DNA of 64,000 nucleotides, taken from positions 3,658,001 to 3,722,000 of the forward strand of contig NZ_CP119766.1 of assembly GCF_030378165.1 (NCBI RefSeq), given 5' to 3'. Every line of letters begins with the position of its first letter. Positions within the stretch are counted from its first letter, which is position 1. A program made the translations under genes and the position numbers. The DNA is from Flavobacterium panacagri. Its GTDB lineage: Bacteria > Bacteroidota > Bacteroidia > Flavobacteriales > Flavobacteriaceae. Below the pieces are notes generated by a model that saw only the letters and a program-made list of their open reading frames with translations, did not search any database and had not been told where the DNA came from. Positions 1 through 8,573 of this stretch are shown here, in pieces.

Positions 1-2358
1 TTCCGAAACCATATAACTTAAGATTTTGTTCTTTTTAGAATAGGTTACGTCTTTGTTTTCCAAATGAAGATAAACGGTTGTTTTTGGTGTATCCATTGTT
101 CTGAAAATCGTTTTTTCAGTCTTTCCGTCTTTCATGAAAATTTTATGGTCAACGTATTTTTCTGTTTTTGGAGTTGACAGAATATTGCCTAAATAAGTAT
201 TGATTAAAGCAATATCTTTCTCAGAAATGTTTCCAACGAATAAGAAGGTAAAATCTCCTGCATTAGAAAAACGCTCGGTGTAGAATTTCTTCGCTTTATT
301 CAAATCAAAAGCATTGATGAAATCCTGATTCAATAACCAATTGCGTTTGCTGTAATTCGTGTTTAAAACTGAAATCGTATCACTTAACGCTTTTTCGTTG
401 CTGTTGTGAGCATTATTCAGTTTGTTTTGGTACTGTTCTTTGATTTTATCAAAAGTGGTCGTATCAAATCTTGGATGCTGGAAATAAAGGTATGTCAACT
501 GCAATAAAGTCGTTAATGATTCTTTGTTGCTGCTTCCATTAAAACCTTCGTATAAACCTCCAATATACGGACTAACACTAGCCGTTTGACCTGCCAGTTT
601 CTTTTTTAAATCGGTAAACTTATAATCGCCCAATCCTGAATAAGCCGCTACTGCCGTTGCAATTTGTGTTGATGGAAGATCCTGCCAGTCTGCTAAGGAA
701 TTTCCTCCTGCGCTGTAAGCAGAAAACAAAATTTGGTCTTTGCTTAAGGTTGTTGGATAAATAATCACTTTTGCGCCGTTTGCTAAAGTGTATTGTTTTG
801 CATTTGCGAAAGCTTTAATGTCGCTGGTTTTTGCAATCGCTTTTTCTGTCAATTGCTCTTTAACTAAAGAAGCCGTTAATTCTTCTTCCTTGTACGCTTC
901 CAATTTGCTGTTTGAAATGGTTTTCATTGCATTCCAATAGTCGTTTGCTTCCGGAAATTTAGTCGCAGCATCTTCTGGAGCAGAAACCGATATGATTAGA
1001 TTTTGTTTTGGTTCTAAAGCTCTGAAAGCACTATTAACCTGTTCCAAAGTCACTTTATTTAGAAACTCGTTCATCCATTTGTATTCCTGGTCTAAAGTCA
1101 TAACCGGATTGGCTTCTAAGAAATACATCTGTAATTGTTCTGCCCAATATCCGTTGCTGATTTTGTCTTTGTTTGCCAGACGATTATCATAATTGCTTCG
1201 CATTTTGGTTTTTAAACGGTCTAATTCCTGCTGTGTAAATCCGTTTTGGATAGCTCTTTCATATTCTTTGTAAGCTTCACTAAATGCTTCTAAGAATTTA
1301 CCTTTTTTAGGTGCGATGTTCAATGAAAATTTACTGTCTAATCTCGAAAGATTATCATTTCTTACACCAAAAGATAAACCTGCCGTTTCATTGTTAATGA
1401 TGTATTCTCCAAAACGAGTATTCATTAACTGCATCGCAAGACTTTCCTGCATGCTTTTGGTCATTTCGGCTTCATCTTGTACTATTGGTTTTGGCATGGT
1501 GTACGAAAGCGAAATCCCAGAACGCTGTAATTCTTTGTCGGTTGCCAGTACATAACGGTTTTCTTTTTGTACCGGAATTTTTTCGTATTCTCTTTTGTTG
1601 ATTTTCTTTGGAGTCGGTATCGAACCGAAAATCTCTTTAACCCTTTTTTCGATTAATGCCACGTCAATGTCCCCTACGATGACGACAGCCTGATTTTGCG
1701 GTTGATACCACTTTTTATAATAATCTCTTAAAACCTGATATTTGAAGTTGTTGATGACGTTCAAATCGCCGATTACATTTCGTTTGGCATATTTAGAACC
1801 TTGAAAAACTACTTTGTCGATTTTTTCTCCAGCTCTGTAATCGGCATTTCTTCTGGTGCGCCATTCTTCACGAATCACACCTCTTTCTGCGTCGATTTCA
1901 TTATTAGCCAAAAGCAAAGAACCTGACCAGTCGTGCAGTACGTACATGCAAGAATCCAATAAAGTTTTATTGTCTGCAGGAACGTTGCTGATATTGTAAA
2001 CCGTTTCGTCATACGCCGTGTAAGCATTGATGTCTTTTCCAAAAGAAACACCTTGCTTTTCTAGCATGTTGATGATGCCCTTTCCTTTAAAGTGTTCTGT
2101 TCCGTTAAAAGCCATATGTTCCAGAAAGTGCGCTAATCCGTCCTGATCGTCGTTTTCTAGAATCGCCCCGACATTTTGTACGAAATAAAAATCGGCTCTG
2201 TCTTTTGGCCATTCGTTGTGCATGATGAAATATTGCATTCCGTTTGGAAGCGTTCCATGTGCCACTTCTTTGGGCAATGGAAAAGTAGTTTTAAACTGCG
2301 CCGAAACCTGAGTTAAACCCAAGAAAAGAAAATGCGCTAAAATTAATTTTGTTTTCAT
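1..2358 (-). CDS. M16 family zinc metallopeptidase (insulinase/pitrilysin-like), 3' end cut by window
   Basis: The reading frame runs from an ATG at 2358 off the left edge of the window, giving 786 visible residues. The start is followed by a short Sec signal peptide that ends near LTQVSAQ, so the protein is exported. The inverted zinc motif HFLEH lies at residues 77-81 (zinc ligands H77 and H81, catalytic base E80), and the expected downstream glutamate region (ERGVIREEW) follows, as in M16 peptidases. A second, inactive M16-like half begins around residue 540. Bacteroidota M16B/C proteins usually have about 930 residues, so roughly 150 residues are missing. The gene is last in the sigma/FecR/SusCD operon but is separated from the S9 peptidase gene by about 230 bp holding an inverted repeat. 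It probably degrades imported peptides in the periplasm. Confidence 0.93.
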   Translation of the reverse strand, partial: MKTKLILAHFLFLGLTQVSAQFKTTFPLPKEVAHGTLPNGMQYFIMHNEWPKDRADFYFVQNVGAILENDDQDGLAHFLEHMAFNGTEHFKGKGIINMLEKQGVSFGKDINAYTAYDETVYNISNVPADNKTLLDSCMYVLHDWSGSLLLANNEIDAERGVIREEWRTRRNADYRAGEKIDKVVFQGSKYAKRNVIGDLNVINNFKYQVLRDYYKKWYQPQNQAVVIVGDIDVALIEKRVKEIFGSIPTPKKINKREYEKIPVQKENRYVLATDKELQRSGISLSYTMPKPIVQDEAEMTKSMQESLAMQLMNTRFGEYIINNETAGLSFGVRNDNLSRLDSKFSLNIAPKKGKFLEAFSEAYKEYERAIQNGFTQQELDRLKTKMRSNYDNRLANKDKISNGYWAEQLQMYFLEANPVMTLDQEYKWMNEFLNKVTLEQVNSAFRALEPKQNLIISVSAPEDAATKFPEANDYWNAMKTISNSKLEAYKEEELTASLVKEQLTEKAIAKTSDIKAFANAKQYTLANGAKVIIYPTTLSKDQILFSAYSAGGNSLADWQDLPSTQIATAVAAYSGLGDYKFTDLKKKLAGQTASVSPYIGGLYEGFNGSSNKESLTTLLQLTYLYFQHPRFDTTTFDKIKEQYQNKLNNAHNSNEKALSDTISVLNTNYSKRNWLLNQDFINAFDLNKAKKFYTERFSNAGDFTFLFVGNISEKDIALINTYLGNILSTPKTEKYVDHKIFMKDGKTEKTIFRTMDTPKTTVYLHLENKDVTYSKKNKILSYMVSE

Positions 2359-2460
2359 TTTTGATCCTTATTGTTCTTTTTTTTGATTGAATTTTAGTTG
2401 GAATAGGGTATAAGAAGCCCCTGCTGTTTATTTGAAATCTTCAAAAAACAGTTGTAATGG

Positions 2461-2571
2461 GACACGGATTAAACGGATTCGCTTCCGCGAAAACGCTGAT
2501 AAAACGGATTTTAAATGTTTTTATCTGTGTAAATCCGCGTTTTCGCAAGGCGAATCCGTTTAATCCGCGTC
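2461..2571. repeat. Imperfect inverted-repeat element (CGGATT family), copy 1
   Basis: The stretch between the S9 and M16 genes folds back on itself. The left arm begins GACACGGATTAAACGGATT and the right arm ends AATCCGTTTAATCCGCGTC, so the ends are nearly perfect reverse complements. A further paired block of the type GCGAAAACGC/GCGTTTTCGC lies inside. A second copy of the family is at 22040-22150 with an almost identical right arm. No coding potential is seen. It may be a non-autonomous intergenic repeat, and as RNA it would form a long hairpin between two co-oriented genes. Confidence 0.75.
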
Positions 2572-2590
2572 TAATTTTAAGTTATTGTAA

Positions 2591-5188
2591 TTACATCCAG
2601 TCTGGTTTTGCTGCACCTTTTAAGTAGTAATCAAAATACAGTTGCATTTTGAGTGTCCAGTCTTTTCTGTTACTGGCATCGTCTAAAGTATGTCCTTCTT
2701 TTTTATAGTTTATTAATAAAGCAGGTTTTCCTAAACGACGAAGTGCAAAGAATAAAGATTGTCCTTCCTGATAAGGAACTGCGCGGTCATTATCATTATG
2801 GAAAATCAAAATTGGTGTTTTGATGTTTTTCGCAGAAAATAGAGGCGAGTTTTTAATATATCCGTCCAAATTATCATGCATTGAACTTCCCATACGGTAT
2901 TGATCGGCTTCGTATTTAAACATAGTCGAAATTCCATTGGATCTCATAACAGGATAGTTAGCCGTAAAGTTGCTTACTCCAGAACCCACAATCGCACAGC
3001 TGAAAAGATTTGTTTTAGTTGTTAAGAAAGAAGTTTCGTAACCGCCAAAACTGTGTCCTTGAATTCCGATTTTACCTTTTTCAGTAATACCATTTGCGAT
3101 TAAGTACTCAACACCACTCATGACATCATTGTAAACGCTGTTTCCGACATCGCCGTAAACATAATGTACATCTGGTTGAAATACGATATAACCTCTGCTT
3201 AAATAGGTTGGAATATTAATATTCGAAGAACTTACTTCCGGTTGTTGGTAGGTATTAAAATCAGTTGTATGTTTTTCATAAAAATGGACAATTACCGGAT
3301 ATTTTTTTTTGCTGTCGTAATTGTCCGGAAGATATAAGTTTCCTTGATTTTCTTTTCCGTTAAAAGTCTTCCAAGTCAATACTTTTGCAGTTCCCCAAGC
3401 ATATTCTTTTTGCTGCGGATTGATATCTGTTATTCTAGATTGTGATCCAAAAGCAGAAGTTCCCCACCATAAATCCGGGAAAATAGTATAACTTGATTTT
3501 GAAAACAAAACACTTGAATTATCTCCAGAAACAGTTTCAATTCTAACACTGTAATCTGGATTTGCAAATATTTTTGTTATCGAATTATTGTTATTTAATT
3601 GGAAAACTCCGTTGGATTTATGATTGAAATCAAAACCAACTAAAGTAACTGTTTTTTTCTGATCCAAATTACCTATAAAACCTTGTTCTCCGTATCGAAG
3701 TTCCACTTTGTTTTTTCTTCCGTAACCTTGTGTCAGCGAATATGCCTTTTTTTGATTGGTAAGATCAATAGCCCACAAATCAAACTGATCGTACAAAACA
3801 ACTGTATTTCCGTTGTTTAACCAGCCCGCTATTCCGTAAGCTGTATTAGCCGATTTCATGTCTACATTATCATCTGAAAGTGGAAAAGGAATCTGAGAAC
3901 TAATGTTTTTAAACTGCATAGAAGCAGGGTCAAAAATAGTCCATACTTTTTCTTTTTCGTCATAATAAACAGCAAAACTTCCCTGTGGATTCCAAGTTGG
4001 ATTTCCAAAAACGCCAGTCAGTACTTTGGTCGATTTTCCTGTTGTGGCATCAATCCAATATATATCGTTACGTTCGTTAAAAGTCCAGTCGGTTTCTACT
4101 GCATACGGTTTTTTATCACTCGCAAAAACACCTTTGTAATTTCCGGATTCGGGAATTAAAACTTGATCAAATTCGCCTGTTGAAGCAACTTTAATTACTT
4201 TTTTATTTTGGATATCATAAAGAAATTTTTGTTCGCTTGGAAGTGTTTTAGAACTTCTTAATAATTCCTGTCTGCGTTCCATAGTTCCCTGATTGGATCT
4301 CCAGATTTCAACATTCGATTTTGCAATCTGAGTGTTTTCAGGACGTTTGTTTGAGTTTACTAATAACGTAATGAAATTGCTGTTTTCGTTTAATCCATAC
4401 GCCACTTTAGAAATGGAAAAATCAGGATTATTCAAATTGATTTCATCATAATTGAATACTAAATGAGTTTTATTAGTATTCAAATTGAAATAATAAACCA
4501 TGTTGAAATCAGAGCTGTTGTTTCCTTTTAAAGTAAAAGTACCGCCGTTTTCTTTATCATTTAATTGAAAATCACCAAAATCTGATGCTTTTCCGCTGTA
4601 AACTGTTTCTTGTTTGCCGCCGATTGCTCCGTGTTTTAGAAAAACCTGATCTTTTTCAATCTGCACATACACAATCGATTTGTTCTTTAAAAAACGAGAC
4701 GACTTAATGTTGCTTACAAAAGTACTGTCATTACTTTCTAAATTATAACAAACCAAACGCTGTAAAAAGATTGCTCCTTTTGGAGTTTCCGGACGTGTGT
4801 AATACAAGAAATCTGTTCCTTCAAGCGGAGTGGTGTAGTGGTTGGTTTTCCAAAGTTTTTTAACTCCGGTTTTTAAATTCTGCACCAATGTGCTGTCGTT
4901 TTTACTGTACTGAATCCAGTCTTTTTTTCCGATGAATTTTAAATCACTGCAATTCTCCAAAACCAAACGTTTTCCTTTTGGAGCTTCTTGAATAATGATC
5001 TGTTTTTTGTTTTCCTTTTCCTCATCCTGAAAAACGGTGCTGTAAGACATCCATTTTCCGTTGTATGATAAAGCTTTGCTGTTGATTCTTTGCCAAGATT
5101 GATAAGCCGATTCGTCTACTGCTTTTTTCTGTGCAGATAAACTATGTACACCCAAAGCGAGTGTACATAGCAAAACAATTTTTTTCAT
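2591..5188 (-). CDS. S9 family serine peptidase (prolyl oligopeptidase-like), exported
   Basis: This 865-residue protein has an N-terminal signal peptide (MKKIVLLCTLALGVHSLSAQ), a long beta-propeller-like region, and a C-terminal alpha/beta-hydrolase domain from about residue 640. The catalytic triad can be read directly: S713 in GHSFGG, D801 in HNDNDRAVP and H833 in KEGHTLDD. The frame also opens 24 bp upstream at a TTG, but the ATG at 5188 starts the signal peptide exactly and is preferred. The gene lies 24 bp behind the thioredoxin-like gene in the SusCD operon. It most likely cleaves short peptides in the periplasm. Exact specificity (dipeptidyl peptidase or acylaminoacyl peptidase type) cannot be set from sequence alone. 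Confidence 0.93.
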   Translation of the reverse strand: MKKIVLLCTLALGVHSLSAQKKAVDESAYQSWQRINSKALSYNGKWMSYSTVFQDEEKENKKQIIIQEAPKGKRLVLENCSDLKFIGKKDWIQYSKNDSTLVQNLKTGVKKLWKTNHYTTPLEGTDFLYYTRPETPKGAIFLQRLVCYNLESNDSTFVSNIKSSRFLKNKSIVYVQIEKDQVFLKHGAIGGKQETVYSGKASDFGDFQLNDKENGGTFTLKGNNSSDFNMVYYFNLNTNKTHLVFNYDEINLNNPDFSISKVAYGLNENSNFITLLVNSNKRPENTQIAKSNVEIWRSNQGTMERRQELLRSSKTLPSEQKFLYDIQNKKVIKVASTGEFDQVLIPESGNYKGVFASDKKPYAVETDWTFNERNDIYWIDATTGKSTKVLTGVFGNPTWNPQGSFAVYYDEKEKVWTIFDPASMQFKNISSQIPFPLSDDNVDMKSANTAYGIAGWLNNGNTVVLYDQFDLWAIDLTNQKKAYSLTQGYGRKNKVELRYGEQGFIGNLDQKKTVTLVGFDFNHKSNGVFQLNNNNSITKIFANPDYSVRIETVSGDNSSVLFSKSSYTIFPDLWWGTSAFGSQSRITDINPQQKEYAWGTAKVLTWKTFNGKENQGNLYLPDNYDSKKKYPVIVHFYEKHTTDFNTYQQPEVSSSNINIPTYLSRGYIVFQPDVHYVYGDVGNSVYNDVMSGVEYLIANGITEKGKIGIQGHSFGGYETSFLTTKTNLFSCAIVGSGVSNFTANYPVMRSNGISTMFKYEADQYRMGSSMHDNLDGYIKNSPLFSAKNIKTPILIFHNDNDRAVPYQEGQSLFFALRRLGKPALLINYKKEGHTLDDASNRKDWTLKMQLYFDYYLKGAAKPDWM

Positions 5189-5212
5189 ATTTTTTTGATT
5201 TTCAAGAAGCAA

Positions 5213-7189
5213 TTATTCGTTCTTTAAAGCGTTGATAACATCTGTGAGTTCATCTACTAATTGTCCTGGATTTCCAGAATATCCTTCAGATGTAAAACGG
5301 ATTTTTCCGTCTTTAATCACTACTTTTCTTGGAATACCACTTGATTTAAAGATCTGAGCATAGTTGGTAAAAGAAGCGTTGTTTGTACCGCCACCTTTTT
5401 TAACCAAATCAAAATAGGTATTGATTTTTAAACCTTTTTCTTTTAGATAAGCCAAAGCTTCTTTTTTGTAGCCTTCTTTAGTCTCCTGAGTGCTGATAAA
5501 ATATACTTCAACTTGTTTGTCATCTTTAAAGTTGTTTACCAATTGCTGCATTGCTGGGAAAGCTTTTTTACAAGGTCCGCACCAAGTTGCCCAAAAATCA
5601 ATTACGATAATTTTACCGCTGTTTAAAGCCAAATCTTTAGTTTTTCCGTCAGCTGATTGTACTTTAATTGCAGGAGCTGCGATATCAATCAGGGCGATTC
5701 TTTCTTCCGCTTTGTTTTCTTTTTTCAATTGCTCTAAATAAGCAGGGAAATCAGCTTCTTTTTTCCCTTCTTTTAAATACAATTCTTTCAGTTTTGCAGT
5801 AGCTCCTTCAGATAAAGTATTGGCTCTTGCCGCATTTTTCAAAACCTCTAAAATTGGTTTGTTGAATGCTTCTAAAGCTTTGATGTGAATATCGTTAATA
5901 CTTGCTTTTTCGTAGCGTTTTTCGAAAGGAAGTAAAGCAAAAGTTTCTAAAACTTCGTTGTACTTTTTCAAAATATCGTACATACGAATCTGAATCACCA
6001 ATTCGTTATTAAGCTGCGTTTTTGCATTTTCTGTTGCCTGATTTGGCGACCAGTAAAGTCCTGACATATAAGACATGTCATTTACTTTTTGCTGCATCTG
6101 CTGTATCATTGGCACCGCCATAGTTTCGATTACAGCTGGATCAACTACTTTTAAGTATAATGCTTTCGAAATATTCTGGTGGTAAGCATCGTTTAAATTA
6201 GCAAAATTCATTGTTGGAATCATTGCCAAAATAGTTTTGTAGTCTTTCGTTTCAAAATAGTATCCAAACTGCATTTTTACGATATTGTCATAAAAATATT
6301 TTTGATGTGGCGGTACTTCTGAATTGTTTGGGAAATCAGCTAAAAACTGGTTGATTACCTTGTTTCTTTCTGCCGCATCCTGAATTGGCATAATTTTTTG
6401 GTATGCTTTGAATCTTACGTGGCTTCCTTTTGGAAATTGTTTTTCGATTACCGCTTCAAGAGAATCTGCCTTTGTTTTATTTTTCAAATCAAACAAATAA
6501 ATGTGATGTACTTTTGTGTATACTTCTTCAGGTAGTCCTTTCATATTCTTTGTAAAGTCAGCTAAAAACTTGCTTCCCAATTCCTGAAACTTTTCAGGTT
6601 TTTGTTTTTTCAATACATCGAAGTACGTGTCAAAAAACTCTGGAAATCGGTCTCCATGATCTTTTACTTCTTTTTTAAGCCAATATTCTGTAGCATCTCC
6701 ATCAATAGAAAAATCTTTGAAGTAACCGCCAAACTGACCGTTAAAGTCTTTGTTTCTAAAAGTTGCCCAAGCTAAATCTGCGCCCGGCATTTTTACTTTT
6801 GGTTCTTTAAAAGCCACCAGCATATATCCTGTATCCTGATTAGTGTCGGTAACTAATCCATTTTCGGTGTTGCCGTAGAATTTGAAAGCCATAAAAGCAC
6901 AGTTTTTTGGAACTGTAAAATCGGCACTGTAAACAGCGCCATTTTTTTTCATTTTCAGGTCTTCGATTTCCCATCTGTAATCATTGAAAACATAAGCATA
7001 ACCGCTGATATCTTTAACGTTTTCTAATGGCCCGCCTTTTGGATCATAAGTCATGCTGAAAGATGCTCCCGGAATCGGAATGTCTACCATTCCTTGTAAT
7101 CTCGATTTAACTTCTTGACTGGTAACTTGTAAGGTAAAGGCGCAGAACGCCAATACCAATAATTTGATATTTTTAATTTTTGTAAACAT
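5213..7189 (-). CDS. TlpA-like thiol-disulfide oxidoreductase with long N-terminal region
   Basis: The 658-residue protein has a signal peptide (to about residue 24), a large helical region of some 480 residues resembling the N-terminal parts of TlpA-family proteins in Bacteroidota, and a C-terminal thioredoxin-like domain from about residue 505. The active-site WCGPC begins near residue 535 in WATWCGPCKKAF. The thioredoxin cis-proline region may be the SGIPRKVV segment near the C-terminus. It starts 11 bp after susD and is followed closely by the S9 peptidase gene, so it is part of the same operon. In such SusCD loci these proteins probably reduce disulfides in imported or substrate proteins in the periplasm. 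The role of the long N-terminal part is not known. Confidence 0.9.
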   Translation of the reverse strand: MFTKIKNIKLLVLAFCAFTLQVTSQEVKSRLQGMVDIPIPGASFSMTYDPKGGPLENVKDISGYAYVFNDYRWEIEDLKMKKNGAVYSADFTVPKNCAFMAFKFYGNTENGLVTDTNQDTGYMLVAFKEPKVKMPGADLAWATFRNKDFNGQFGGYFKDFSIDGDATEYWLKKEVKDHGDRFPEFFDTYFDVLKKQKPEKFQELGSKFLADFTKNMKGLPEEVYTKVHHIYLFDLKNKTKADSLEAVIEKQFPKGSHVRFKAYQKIMPIQDAAERNKVINQFLADFPNNSEVPPHQKYFYDNIVKMQFGYYFETKDYKTILAMIPTMNFANLNDAYHQNISKALYLKVVDPAVIETMAVPMIQQMQQKVNDMSYMSGLYWSPNQATENAKTQLNNELVIQIRMYDILKKYNEVLETFALLPFEKRYEKASINDIHIKALEAFNKPILEVLKNAARANTLSEGATAKLKELYLKEGKKEADFPAYLEQLKKENKAEERIALIDIAAPAIKVQSADGKTKDLALNSGKIIVIDFWATWCGPCKKAFPAMQQLVNNFKDDKQVEVYFISTQETKEGYKKEALAYLKEKGLKINTYFDLVKKGGGTNNASFTNYAQIFKSSGIPRKVVIKDGKIRFTSEGYSGNPGQLVDELTDVINALKNE

Positions 7190-7200
7190 TGTACGTTTTT

Positions 7201-8556
7201 TTATTTCCCTAATTCAGGGTTTAGATCGATATAATTTTGGTGGATTGGGAATACATATCCAGCGCTATTAGGAGCTAGAGTAAAGGTTTCGTTTTTGAAA
7301 ACCCTTGTATAGGTTTTCTGGAAATTTGGATCTAAGTTTAAACGACGCTGATCGAACCAACGGAATCCTCTTCCAATGAATTCTTTTTGTCTTTCTGTCA
7401 AAACTAGATTTAAAGCTTCCGTATTGGTAGTTGCACTTACTTGATACGCAGAACCTGTTTTGTATCTTTTGGCTCTTAAAATGTTTAGGTAATCGACCGC
7501 TTTTTGAGGTTGTCCTAATCTGGCATAACACTCAGCGGCAGTTAAGTACATTTCAGGAACAGAAACTCCAATGTTGATTCCATTAGTAAAGCTGTACGTG
7601 GCAATTCCAAAACCTCTTCCAGTATGCGAAGGAAAGAAGTTACTTCCTGCAATGGTGTAATAGTTGTAACGTAAATCGTTACTGCTGAAACTATTCAATA
7701 AATCTTGAGCTAATGGTGCTCCGTTGTAAGTCGTCAGTAAGGTTTTAGAAAAAATCACTTCTGGATTGCTTAATAAAACCGGGTAGCTGTAAGCCGTAGC
7801 AAAAGAGTTTAAATCGATTAATCCGTTTTGCATGTTTAAGGCTTTTTCGGCATTATCCAAACTCAATTGGTATTGTCCCATGTACAAATACGTACGGGCT
7901 AAAATTCCATAAACAGCTTTCTTTGAAGGTAGTACGTTGAAATCTGGAGTATCTACAAGATCGTTTGCTAAAGCACCTTGTAAATCAGAAAGGATTTGTT
8001 TGTAAACGACATCAACAGAACTTCTTTCTAATGACGAAAACAATTCTGGCGTCACTAAAAGCGGTACAGCTTTTTCAGAGTTTGCAGTAGCTGGGTCAAA
8101 TTGAGGGCCGTAGATATTTACAAGCTGTAAATAAGCAAATGCTCTGTGTACCAAGGCTTCTGCATAGATTTGTTTTTTCTCTGCTTCAGTTCCTTTTTCG
8201 CTTGTCATTACACCTTTAATGATCGCATTATTGTAATAAATAGTTCGGTATAAATTGATCCAGTCAGAGTCTCCCTGAGATTCATCAAAAATTCTAGATT
8301 TCCAGGTATAACTGTTTGCCCAGATTGTAGATACCTGATTTTGGTAAGCTGTAGGAAAGTCTACATCGGCGTTAGAAAGAAGATACATTCCTCCAGAACC
8401 ACTGTAAGTGCTGTAGCCATTTACTAATGCTCGGTAATCTGATGTGTATTTTAAAACTCTATTGTTTCCAACAGGTTCAACTTCAACATAATCCCTGCAG
8501 GAGTTTAGCAGCAATAATGGTAAAATGATATATAATGTGATTTTCAAAAATTTCAT
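7201..8556 (-). CDS. SusD/RagB family nutrient-binding outer membrane lipoprotein
   Basis: This 451-residue lipoprotein has the signal MKFLKITLYIILPLLLLNSC, with the lipobox cysteine at residue 20. The remainder shows the TPR-like helical body of SusD proteins and the typical C-terminal segment with NILRAKRY and LTERQKEFIGRGFRWFDQRR. The frame also opens 30 bp upstream at a TTG that overlaps the end of susC, but the ATG at 8556 starts the signal peptide. It lies 17 bp after susC. SusD forms the lid on the SusC transporter and captures the substrate at the cell surface. The neighbouring peptidases suggest a peptide or protein fragment as the substrate (inference). Confidence 0.95.
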   Translation of the reverse strand: MKFLKITLYIILPLLLLNSCRDYVEVEPVGNNRVLKYTSDYRALVNGYSTYSGSGGMYLLSNADVDFPTAYQNQVSTIWANSYTWKSRIFDESQGDSDWINLYRTIYYNNAIIKGVMTSEKGTEAEKKQIYAEALVHRAFAYLQLVNIYGPQFDPATANSEKAVPLLVTPELFSSLERSSVDVVYKQILSDLQGALANDLVDTPDFNVLPSKKAVYGILARTYLYMGQYQLSLDNAEKALNMQNGLIDLNSFATAYSYPVLLSNPEVIFSKTLLTTYNGAPLAQDLLNSFSSNDLRYNYYTIAGSNFFPSHTGRGFGIATYSFTNGINIGVSVPEMYLTAAECYARLGQPQKAVDYLNILRAKRYKTGSAYQVSATTNTEALNLVLTERQKEFIGRGFRWFDQRRLNLDPNFQKTYTRVFKNETFTLAPNSAGYVFPIHQNYIDLNPELGK

Positions 8557-8573
8557 AATAAGTTCTTTTTTAA

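Noticed and set aside
992..1555. Plus-strand open frames of 66 and 79 codons
   Set aside because: They lie antisense inside the M16 peptidase gene, which has clear motifs, and have no signal or domain of their own.
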